DNA from: Ruminococcus flavefaciens
GTDB taxonomy: Bacteria > Bacillota > Clostridia > Oscillospirales > Ruminococcaceae
Length of the DNA stretch: 6,644 nucleotides
Reading direction: 5' to 3'
NCBI GenBank assembly: GCA_002371825.1
Contig: DFHF01000067.1
Span: 1-6,644 of the forward strand
Shown here: piece by piece, positions 1 through 5,562 of the stretch
Position numbering within the stretch: position 1 is the first letter of the stretch
Layout: the number at the start of each line of letters is the position of its first letter
Translations under genes and position numbers: made by a program
Notes under the pieces: model-generated
What the model saw: only the letters and a program-made list of their open reading frames with translations
Database searches by the model: none
What the model was told of the DNA's origin: nothing

Positions 1-7
1 GGCGGTC

Positions 8-733
8 TTATCGAGCCTGTATACAGTTGATCCCATTCCAATTCAGTTTGTGCATTTCAGGTATTTCTCTTGCACGCATCGATTCTAAAATATCGTAATC
101 TTCGTTTTCTATTGCCAGAGCAATGGTTTGTGTTCTGAGTTTGTCTTGGAATTGTATTTCTGTTGGGAGACAGTATTCTGGGTGTTTTTTGTCAAGCTCT
201 TTAGGCGTTATTGATGTTCCTGCTCTATAACCATACATATTACAAACGTCTGCATTTTGGTCAACAAACCAGATAAAACCTTCATCAAGAAGATACTTCA
301 TAAAAGCATAGTTCTTGAATTCGAGAGCGTAGTCAATAACAGTTTTACAGTATTCATCACAATTGAGGAAAATGGTATCTTCACGCTTCATATACTCGTC
401 CCATACTTTTCTGTCGTGTGACTGAGCAATTTCATAATTTGTGACATGATTTATTGTGGGAGCATAACATTTTCCTGCCGAGAGTATCTCCTCACAAGAA
501 ACGCAGAGAAGCTCTGAGAGTATCGGAAGGTCATGGGTCTGTATTTTCTTATCGCCTTTGAGAATTGCACCAAAACGATTTCTTTCATTTTGCAGAATAG
601 TATCTGTTATTTCCTGATTTGAATATTTCAGTTTAAGGTAATCTCTGCAAAAATCGGCGGTTGTCTTATAGCCCCTTTCATCTATCAGTTCTTTAAGATG
701 TGCGCCGATTTTCTTATCGTTCAGCTCATACAT
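8..733 (-). CDS. XRE-like helix-turn-helix protein with ankyrin-like C-terminal half
   Basis: A 241-residue protein, probably a DNA-binding regulator acting in the cytoplasm. Residues about 5-85 resemble an XRE/Cro-type helix-turn-helix domain with long inserted loops. The segment RFGAILKGDKKI (53-64), followed by L-P-I-L-S-E-L-L and ending CEEILS (80-85), is typical of the last helices of such domains. Residues about 125-160 (V-I-D-Y-A-L then F-M-K-Y-L-L-D-E-G-F) and 200-222 (I-A-L-A-I-E-N-E-D-Y-D-I-L) resemble degenerate ankyrin-type helix pairs. I chose the ATG at 731-733 because AAAAGGGGGT lies just upstream; a longer frame back to 793 would start inside the promoter and lacks a ribosome binding site. 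It has its own promoter at 765-793 and TGTACA boxes upstream, so it is probably a separate transcription unit from the HipA-like gene. It could be autoregulatory or the repressor of that gene; neither is shown. The C-terminus (INCIQAR, TAA at 8-10) looks abrupt and may be a frameshift. Certain as a gene, moderately sure of the HTH, less of the ankyrin reading. Confidence 0.85.
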   Translation of the reverse strand: MYELNDKKIGAHLKELIDERGYKTTADFCRDYLKLKYSNQEITDTILQNERNRFGAILKGDKKIQTHDLPILSELLCVSCEEILSAGKCYAPTINHVTNYEIAQSHDRKVWDEYMKREDTIFLNCDEYCKTVIDYALEFKNYAFMKYLLDEGFIWFVDQNADVCNMYGYRAGTSITPKELDKKHPEYCLPTEIQFQDKLRTQTIALAIENEDYDILESMRAREIPEMHKLNWNGINCIQAR

Positions 734-764
734 AGCTGTAACCCCCTTTTGAATTTCTATCATC

Positions 765-793
765 ATTATACAACGCTGACTCGGAAAATGCAA
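765..793 (-). promoter_or_regulatory. Promoter of the HTH/ankyrin-like gene
   Basis: Read on the minus strand: -35 TTGCAT (788-793), a 17-nt spacer, and a perfect -10 TATAAT (765-770). Transcription would start near 758, giving a leader of about 25 nt before the ATG at 733. The TGTACA cluster begins 12 bp upstream of the -35 box, a position that suits an activator or a looping repressor better than simple steric blocking. Confidence 0.75.
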
Positions 794-804
794 TCACAAA
801 AATG

Positions 805-852
805 TGTACACTAAAAATGTACAATAACAACCTTGTACACTTTCAGTGTACA
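805..852. repeat. Four TGTACA boxes in two 13-bp-spaced pairs, probable operator cluster
   Basis: TGTACA occurs at 805-810, 818-823, 834-839 and 847-852. Start-to-start spacing is 13, 16 and 13 bp. The two pairs (805-824 and 834-853) are direct repeats of each other, matching at 16 of 20 positions. The right pair is also embedded in a perfect inverted repeat with 11-bp arms (831-841 and 845-855) around a 3-nt centre, and the left-most box sits in the palindrome GTGTACAC (804-811). Such regular self-complementary boxes between a terminator and a promoter fit a multi-dimer operator, most simply for the HTH protein encoded just downstream. The 11-bp stem could instead serve as an extra terminator for the HipA-like transcript, though it lacks a strong T-tract. 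Confidence 0.65.
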
Positions 853-888
853 AGGTATGATAATTCTTGAATATGAGATAATAACTAA

Positions 889-912
889 GCCGCAGGAGTT
901 GATTCCTGCGGC
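889..912 (-). terminator. Intrinsic terminator of the HipA-like kinase gene
   Basis: Perfect 9-bp GC-rich stem (GCCGCAGGA at 889-897, TCCTGCGGC at 904-912) with a 6-nt loop, starting 5 nt after the stop codon at 917-919. On the minus strand it follows an A-rich stretch and leads into TTAGTTATTAT, an imperfect U-tract. The plus-strand side is followed by TGTTTTAT, so it could work both ways, but no plus-strand gene leads into it. Confidence 0.8.
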
Positions 913-916
913 TGTT

Positions 917-2017
917 TTATACATTATACAATTCAAGCAGCTTGTCTATCCTGTGCTTGATAAAACCATTCAAGGCAGACAGCCTTTCATCAGAAACAGG
1001 ATAGTCGCTGTGATTTACAAAATGAAAGTCCTTGATATCATTGAGCTTGCGATACATATCTTCGCTCATAAGCGCTGGAATATGATCGTCAAAGCTATAA
1101 TAAGCAAAAGGAACGTGATTGTTTCCGTATTCGATAAAATCATCGGCAGATTCATTTTTGCAATGACTGCAAAGTCCCATACCGTTATCGAAAACAGGAG
1201 CAAGGCTTATTATTTCGTAAGTATCCGAATCAACAAGGAACTGAATGTTGTTCAGATGCCTGTCATAGTTGCAGGTCAGAGCGTCAAGCACAAGCATATC
1301 GCGCAGCTTTTCACCTGCGCCCAGTTTGTCCGCAATATCGAGATATTCTGGCAGTTCAGAGCAGCTCCTGAAATAATACACCGAAGGTATCATGCTGACT
1401 TCTTTTGAGGTTATTAGCTTGCAGGTGCTGACGATCCTGTCGTGATAGCTGTCAAGGTCGTATTCAATGTGTTCAATGCCGAGAGCATTTTCAAGCTGTG
1501 AGACAAAATATTCGGAATATGGCTCATAGCCTGCACCGTCAAATCCTTTTGTGCCGCCTTTGAGCAGATAAACACCATCGGGACGTCGCACCCAGCACTT
1601 GGGAAGCATTCCGTCAGTGCCGTATTCGGGAGAAGTGGTCTTAAAGCTCAGGTCGGATATACCGCCCATGAATGCGGTCTGGGATACGATTTCGCTGAAT
1701 TCGTTGTCGTAGAGATTGACATCAGCCCACTTGCTGTCGGAATGTTCTTCCTTTACCCACAGCGTATCTGTGAGAGTCAGTCCGAGGGATACGTCAATAA
1801 AGCTCTTTATGTCAGTCATTCCGAGGCTTCGCAGCAGCTTTGCTATCTCTGCACGGTGCTTTGCACTTCGGCGAGTTTCGAGCCAGCTTTTCAGCTTCAT
1901 ATCACCGTATATTTCGGGAAGGCTGCCTGAGATAAGCTTCGGTACAGCTGTGCCAAGCTCATTTTTATTATAGTCGAATTCTGCTATAATACGGTCTTTG
2001 TTCATTACATAATACAT
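917..2017 (-). CDS. HipA-family serine/threonine kinase-like protein
   Basis: A 366-residue protein with the HipA C-terminal kinase fold signature. HipA phosphorylates protein substrates (glutamyl-tRNA synthetase for E. coli HipA) and causes growth arrest; CtkA of Helicobacter pylori is a stand-alone relative. Visible motifs: YLLKGG (150-155) as the ATP-contacting lysine region, E169 in the following helix, catalytic-loop motif NYDRHLNN (250-257) with D252 and N257, and APVFDNG (273-279) with D277 as the metal-binding aspartate. All key residues are present, so it is probably active. The N-terminal ~115 residues are not recognisable to me. The ATG at 2015-2017 is preceded by GGGAGG with 7-nt spacing; the frame is open further upstream without a ribosome binding site. 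It begins 32 nt after the end of a broken paralogue and probably shares its transcript. No HipB-like gene precedes it; the nearest HTH gene lies downstream under its own promoter. Target and toxicity are unknown. Confidence 0.88.
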   Translation of the reverse strand: MYYVMNKDRIIAEFDYNKNELGTAVPKLISGSLPEIYGDMKLKSWLETRRSAKHRAEIAKLLRSLGMTDIKSFIDVSLGLTLTDTLWVKEEHSDSKWADVNLYDNEFSEIVSQTAFMGGISDLSFKTTSPEYGTDGMLPKCWVRRPDGVYLLKGGTKGFDGAGYEPYSEYFVSQLENALGIEHIEYDLDSYHDRIVSTCKLITSKEVSMIPSVYYFRSCSELPEYLDIADKLGAGEKLRDMLVLDALTCNYDRHLNNIQFLVDSDTYEIISLAPVFDNGMGLCSHCKNESADDFIEYGNNHVPFAYYSFDDHIPALMSEDMYRKLNDIKDFHFVNHSDYPVSDERLSALNGFIKHRIDKLLELYNV

Positions 2018-2049
2018 AGCACAGCCTCCCTTCAATTTGATTATTTGCC

Positions 2050-2541
2050 TTATATCAGCAATTCCTTTGCCCGTTTGTGTATCTGCTCCTCGATGAGCTT
2101 CAGTCACTTACTATCGAGATTATACCTTAAATGGCGCTTGAAGCGGAAGTCGAGCAGCCTGCGAAGTCCGTCTCTGTGCCTGTTGGTAAGCACCTTTTTC
2201 GCAGTGCCGATGAAGTCATCATACATGCACGGTACGAGCGTATCCGCATAATCGCAGAGTGCTTTACCTGAGGCAATGTCATCTCTGCCTGCAAGATTGA
2301 AAAGCGAATTGCCGTGGTCGAACAGAGGTGCAGGAGCAGCTATCTTGTTTGTACGGTTATCAACCAGAAATCCGAAGTTTCCGAAATGTCTGTCTACGTT
2401 GCAAATTATTGCGTCAAGCACAAGCATATCGTCAAGCGCATTTATGAACTCCTCGCCCAGCGATTCATAATACTCACGGACAGCTTTCATACCGCCTTTT
2501 GTGACCAGTCTGCCGATAGTGTAGTTATTATACCACAACAA
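2050..2541 (-). pseudogene. 5'-truncated HipA-family kinase remnant with in-frame stop
   Basis: C-terminal half of a second HipA-family kinase. It retains MLVLDAIICNVDRHFGN, the catalytic loop, and APLFDHGNSL, the metal-binding motif, matching the intact neighbour motif for motif. The ATP-binding N-terminal lobe, roughly 200 residues, is absent, so it should not be catalytically active. The frame is closed by TGA at 2104-2106. The same frame continues past it for 17 sense codons (LKLIEEQIHKRAKELLI) to TAA at 2050-2052, and that tail looks like the normal HipA C-terminus. A single change from CGA (Arg) to TGA would explain it. An ATG at 2488-2490 could start a 128-residue product; its ribosome binding site (AAAGGCGG) is close and only fair. 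The other possible start is a TTG at 2539-2541. A promoter sits directly at the truncation point. It may be a simple relic, or a residual C-lobe peptide that interferes with the intact kinase. Confidence 0.8.
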
Positions 2542-2555
2542 AGCGATTTAATCAA
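2527..2555 (-). promoter_or_regulatory. Promoter at the truncated 5' end of the HipA remnant
   Basis: Minus strand: -35 TTGATT (2550-2555), 17-nt spacer ending TTGTGG, perfect -10 TATAAT (2527-2532). It closely resembles the promoter of the ATPase gene (TTGATT, 17 nt ending TGTGG, TATACT). Transcription would start near 2520 and could carry the remnant and the intact HipA-like gene, for which I see no other good promoter. Confidence 0.6.
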
Positions 2556-2698
2556 GAGCTTGGTTAAAACAATTATACGCTATATCTTAAACGGTTTCGG
2601 ATAACTCGCTGCGGTTTTCAACAAATTCATAATTGGATTTTGTCAGCAGCCATTTTCGCAAATTGTTTTAAGCGTTTTTACCACGAAATCGCGAATTA
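2556..2698 (-). other. Short intergenic stretch with a possible gene relic in two frames
   Basis: No intact gene here. On the minus strand directly after the ATPase stop, one frame reads VIIRDFVVKTLKTICENGC then stop. A different frame takes over and reads WLLTKSNYEFVENRSELSE then T-V-stop. The switch near 2645-2655 looks like one small coding segment broken by a frameshift, but I cannot identify the family. No clear terminator follows the ATPase gene. Confidence 0.3.
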
Positions 2699-3907
2699 TC
2701 ACGCGTCATACAAAAGAAAATTCCTTATGTTCATGTGTTTTATTCCGTTTCTGCTAAAATCAAGCTCATCCATAGAAACAACATACTTAGGGAAGTTATC
2801 GGGTATCTGTTCCAGAACACTAAATTCACGCTCTATCGTTTCTTCGGAAGCAAGGAGATATGTCACCTGAACATACATCTTATCGTCTTTATTCTTGCAA
2901 ACAAAGTCTATCTCTTTATCACCGATTTTTCCGACAGTTATTTTGTATCCGCGGCGGAGAAGCTCCATATATACTATATTTTCGAGTATAAGATTGATAT
3001 TCTTTGTGTTTCCGCCTGAGACTGCCTCACGAATGCCGTGATCAGCCATATAATATTTTTCATTTGAGGCGAGTATCTGTTTTCCCTGTATATCCTCACG
3101 CTTTACCTGATAGAAAAGGAATGCATCCAGTGCATATTTGATATAATTCAAAATAGTTTCAGGAGCAACTATCCTGTTTTCGCTTTTGAAAAACTTTGAT
3201 ACTGATGTTGCCGAAAATGTAGTACCTATGTTAGCCATAACATAGCCTATTATTTTTTCAAGAAGGTCAACATCACGAATCTTATTGCGTTTTACAATAT
3301 CCTTAAGAACAACGGAATTATAAAGGTCTTCAAGGTAAATACCGCTCGGCTCGGGGGCATATTTCAAATTGCTAAGATATGGCATTCCGCCTGATATAAG
3401 ATATTTATTGAAGCATTCTGTATCAGAAACTATCGGAAATTGTGTTTTGTAAAGCGCGGTAAATTCTGTGTATGAAAAGGGATAGATAATGAATTCGACA
3501 TATCTGCCTGCAAGGTAGGTTGAGAGCTCGCCTGAAAGCAGCTTTGCGTTTGAACCTGTTATATAGATATCACAATCGAGGTCAACACGCAGCGAATTCA
3601 CGCATTTTTCCCAGTTGGTTACCTCTTGTATTTCGTCAAAGAAAAGATAGACTTTCCCATTGGTGTTACCTGCGATCCGCATTACCTCATTATGAAGCTC
3701 TTTGGCACTGCAGAACCGTTCATTCTCCATTTTCTCAAAGTTGAAAGAAATAAACTGTTCCTTCGTGCAGCCTTGTTCGGTGAGTTCGTCTTTTATAAGT
3801 TCCAGCATTACTGACTTACCGCTTCGGCGCAGTCCTGTCATAACCTTTATGAGCTCGGTATTTATAAATGGTCTTATTCTGCTCATGTACATTTCACGTT
3901 TTATCAT
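2699..3907 (-). CDS. AAA-type ATPase with DUF4143-like C-terminal domain
   Basis: A 402-residue cytoplasmic ATPase of the large 'ATP-binding protein, AAA_14 plus DUF4143' group common in gut Firmicutes and Bacteroidetes. Walker A is GLRRSGKS (25-32); Walker B is VYLFFDE (86-92) followed by IQEV; a sensor-like segment ITGSNAKLLSGE spans 116-127 and LAGRY follows at 132-136. The middle third resembles a winged-helix bundle. The C-terminus carries GDKEIDFVC then YVQVTY (about 330-350), the position where this family shows a PD-(D/E)xK nuclease-like site ending E-V-K. Here Q347 and T349 replace the usual acidic residue and lysine, so nuclease activity is doubtful. The ATG at 3905-3907 has an excellent AGGAGG with 7-nt spacing. 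It has its own promoter (3937-3965). The family's role is not settled; links to toxin-antitoxin or defence functions have been suggested. The length is normal for the family and the gene looks intact. Confidence 0.9.
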   Translation of the reverse strand: MIKREMYMSRIRPFINTELIKVMTGLRRSGKSVMLELIKDELTEQGCTKEQFISFNFEKMENERFCSAKELHNEVMRIAGNTNGKVYLFFDEIQEVTNWEKCVNSLRVDLDCDIYITGSNAKLLSGELSTYLAGRYVEFIIYPFSYTEFTALYKTQFPIVSDTECFNKYLISGGMPYLSNLKYAPEPSGIYLEDLYNSVVLKDIVKRNKIRDVDLLEKIIGYVMANIGTTFSATSVSKFFKSENRIVAPETILNYIKYALDAFLFYQVKREDIQGKQILASNEKYYMADHGIREAVSGGNTKNINLILENIVYMELLRRGYKITVGKIGDKEIDFVCKNKDDKMYVQVTYLLASEETIEREFSVLEQIPDNFPKYVVSMDELDFSRNGIKHMNIRNFLLYDA

Positions 3908-3936
3908 GTTTACCCCTCCTTGAGACTTCTGAATAT

Positions 3937-3965
3937 AGTATACCACATTTATAACTGATAATCAA
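3937..3965 (-). promoter_or_regulatory. Promoter of the DUF4143-type ATPase gene
   Basis: Minus strand: -35 TTGATT (3960-3965), 17-nt spacer, -10 TATACT (3937-3942). The start site would be near 3930, leaving a short leader of about 23 nt that contains the AGGAGG site. Confidence 0.7.
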
Positions 3966-3993
3966 TAGACTTTCTGAATTTTTGTCAGTTATA
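3950..3993. repeat. 9-bp inverted repeat spanning the ATPase promoter, possible operator
   Basis: TATAACTGA (3950-3958) and its exact complement TCAGTTATA (3985-3993) are separated by 26 nt. The left arm lies inside the spacer of the ATPase promoter and partly up to its -35 box; the right arm lies just upstream. Centre-to-centre distance is 35 bp, a little over three helical turns, so two repressor half-sites on one face is plausible. A second, imperfect inverted repeat (TTTCTGA at 3971-3977, TCAGAAA at 4004-4010) overlaps it. Confidence 0.45.
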
Positions 3994-4020
3994 GCTTATA
4001 AAATCAGAAATTGGTTCTTA

Positions 4021-4049
4021 TTGACGTTTTTACATAGATAGGGTATAAT
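4021..4049 (+). promoter_or_regulatory. Orphan near-consensus promoter on the plus strand
   Basis: -35 TTGACG (4021-4026), 17-nt spacer, perfect -10 TATAAT (4044-4049). This is among the best promoters in the window, yet it points away from the ATPase gene and into the 3' end of the convergent DUF6076-type gene. No coding frame follows it. The expected start is near 4056. Confidence 0.7.
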
Positions 4050-4055
4050 ACATTT

Positions 4056-4110
4056 AACAGTACCCGACACGCCTCTAAGCTATGCGTACCATGTCGGGTC
4101 GTTTAATTAT
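4056..4110 (+). ncRNA. Candidate small or antisense RNA with a 5' hairpin
   Basis: The predicted transcript from the promoter at 4021-4049 begins just before a hairpin with perfect 8-bp arms, ACCCGACA (4062-4069) and TGTCGGGT (4092-4099). CGC (4070-4072) and GCG (4084-4086) can extend it inside a bulge, leaving an 11-nt loop centred on TAAGCTAT. After the hairpin comes CGTTTAATTAT, a weak U-tract, so a transcript of about 55 nt is possible; otherwise it runs on as antisense to the DUF6076-type gene. The alternative is that the hairpin is merely the terminator of that minus-strand gene, whose stop is 30 nt away, but the minus-strand side lacks a T-run. The 3' end is a guess. I recognise no known RNA family. 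Confidence 0.4.
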
Positions 4111-4129
4111 CAGGAGATAGTAGGATTAA

Positions 4130-5299
4130 TTATATTCTGATCAACCTCTGATACTCCTCAATCTCCAGCTCACCATCGGCAGCCTTCTGCCGCAGCTCAA
4201 TAGCATACTCGCCCCACTCAGCAAACTCAGACTTGCTCATTTTCTTTTTCATAAAACGAGCGTAGTGCTGCTTGTAGGCGCGGTTGTATATCTCCCACAC
4301 TGGATCATTCTTGAGCTTGTCCTTGAAGGTGTGTCGCATGGATATGTCACGGCAAGACTTGGGAGGATTGCTGCTTATGAGTCGCTTGCAGTAGTGAGAA
4401 AATGTTGTATGCTTCATGATGAACCACCGACCGCAGTTGCGGCACTTGACAGGCATAAACTTCTCCTCGATGCACTTGAACAACTCAAAATACAGAAAGG
4501 CTCCCAGCGATGTGAAACGATAGGTCTCACAAAGTATGGGACCTTTTTTCGTTTCAATTATTGTATGTCCCATGCACATACTGCCGCTGGACTCCAGATT
4601 CATATACGAATTGCTGAGATTATGTGTTGTGGTAAACTTCTGGAATACTTCGATGACCTTTTCGGTTGAAGGATAGCTGTTGTGGTCACAGAGTTCGTCA
4701 GCGAATGACATAAAAACTTTTTTTACTCGCAGCAGGTCTGCGACAAATGTTTCAAACTCATCAGCTATCCTTCTGATATGTGAAATGAATTCTATCGCAT
4801 ACTGTTTCTTCTCAGAATCATTCAACGCTTTTTCATCATCAAGATGATAGTCAGGAAGTCGTTTGAGCTCGTTGAGATTTTCGCTGATATATCCGTCGTC
4901 TATTCCTTCCAATCTGTCTATGAAATAATAATCGTCATCCTCTTCATTGTTTTTCTGTCCTCTATAATAATTCACAAACAGGTCGTCATAAAATGCAAAC
5001 AAGTTTTGCAGAACACCTCTGCGGAAGTGTTGCTTGTCATACGGCGGAAGCTTCTCTGCAATATCAAAGATACGCTCATAAGCATCTTCGACCTTTTGTG
5101 CTCGCTCACCGATCGCATAAGGTTGATACTCAGAACTGATGTTCAGATGTGATTTTGCACGTTTACAAACATCATAAACATCTTCCAGATCTTTTATATT
5201 CGCTGAAAAATAGCGCAGAAGTATTTCTCCGAGCGGGTACTCTCTTCCGTCTGATAAATAAATCTTGCGGTCGTGGTAGTGCGCTTCTATCTCAAACAT
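4130..5299 (-). CDS. DUF6076-type protein with C-terminal Cys4 zinc finger
   Basis: A 389-residue protein that I place, from its C-terminal motif, in the DUF6076 group of gut Firmicutes accessory proteins; its function is not known. The C-terminal part has C286-x2-C289-G-R-W-F-I, then H-Y-C304, then K-S-C316-R-D, a four-cysteine arrangement that should bind zinc and resembles the CGNR-type finger in layout. The N-terminal two thirds is mostly helical and acidic, with a run N-N-E-E-D-D-D near 117-123, and has no signal peptide or membrane segment. The C-terminal 60 residues are charged and helical. The ATG at 5297-5299 follows AAAGGAG with 5-nt spacing. Its promoter interlocks with that of the divergent winged-helix gene, so the two are probably co-regulated. 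The stop is at 4130-4132 and an opposing promoter reads into its 3' end. The gene looks intact. It may be a nucleic-acid-binding regulator of the element, but that is inference. Confidence 0.85.
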   Translation of the reverse strand: MFEIEAHYHDRKIYLSDGREYPLGEILLRYFSANIKDLEDVYDVCKRAKSHLNISSEYQPYAIGERAQKVEDAYERIFDIAEKLPPYDKQHFRRGVLQNLFAFYDDLFVNYYRGQKNNEEDDDYYFIDRLEGIDDGYISENLNELKRLPDYHLDDEKALNDSEKKQYAIEFISHIRRIADEFETFVADLLRVKKVFMSFADELCDHNSYPSTEKVIEVFQKFTTTHNLSNSYMNLESSGSMCMGHTIIETKKGPILCETYRFTSLGAFLYFELFKCIEEKFMPVKCRNCGRWFIMKHTTFSHYCKRLISSNPPKSCRDISMRHTFKDKLKNDPVWEIYNRAYKQHYARFMKKKMSKSEFAEWGEYAIELRQKAADGELEIEEYQRLIRI

Positions 5300-5440
5300 A
5301 GCTTCTCCTTTCAGAATTTGTGTTCGCAGTAGTTGATACAACTATCAGAACACTTGCAATCAATAATCATTTGAATAACGCTTTAAGACTTGATTGTTCA
5401 CAAAAAGTTTACAAATAATAGATAATAAATCGAAACTGAT
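5300..5440 (-). promoter_or_regulatory. Long AT-rich leader of the DUF6076-type gene
   Basis: From the predicted start near 5440 to the ATG is about 140 nt with no gene in it. It can form a small hairpin (TAGTTG 5330-5335, CAACTA 5339-5344). Alternatively it can form a long-range pairing of 7 bp between its two ends (CTATCAG 5342-5348 and CTGATAG 5436-5442). The two pairings share bases and exclude each other. I recognise no riboswitch class. It may be just an untranslated leader. Confidence 0.3.
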
Positions 5441-5446
5441 AGAGTT

Positions 5447-5475
5447 ATTATACAACATCTATTGACTTCTGTCAA
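5447..5475 (-). promoter_or_regulatory. Perfect-consensus promoter of the DUF6076-type gene
   Basis: Minus strand: -35 TTGACA (5470-5475), 17-nt spacer, -10 TATAAT (5447-5452), a full match to the sigma-A consensus. Its -35 box lies inside the spacer of the plus-strand promoter at 5462-5490. Confidence 0.8.
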
Positions 5476-5490
5476 GGACTGGTGTATACT
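5462..5490 (+). promoter_or_regulatory. Promoter of the winged-helix gene, interlocked with the divergent one
   Basis: -35 TTGACT (5462-5467), 17-nt spacer ending GTG, -10 TATACT (5485-5490). The -35 boxes of the two divergent promoters form the palindrome TTGAC-TTCT-GTCAA (5462-5475). ACTGA-AC-TCAGT (5488-5499) overlaps the -10 and start region. The 66-nt leader holds GTCCGGAC (5506-5513) and the inverted repeat TTCTTG/CAAGAA (5516-5521 and 5528-5533). Any of these could be operator or leader hairpin elements. Confidence 0.8.
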
Positions 5491-5562
5491 GAACTCAGTT
5501 AAGACGTCCGGACAGTTCTTGACATCACAAGAATAAACTCGAAACGCGAAAGGAAGATGTAG

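Noticed and set aside
805..852. CopY/BlaI-type operator (TACA-nn-TGTA)
   Set aside because: The boxes are TGTACA, which lacks the required arrangement of TACA, two bases, TGTA, and no such regulator gene is adjacent.
833..1408. Long open frame on the plus strand opposite the HipA-like gene
   Set aside because: It lies antisense to a gene with intact kinase motifs, has no ribosome binding site and gives no recognisable protein; it begins inside the TGTACA palindrome and runs through the terminator.
4062..4099. Hairpin as a simple terminator of the DUF6076-type gene
   Set aside because: The minus-strand side continues ACTGTTAAATG without a T-tract and the loop is long. I kept it as a possible dual role but not as a called terminator.
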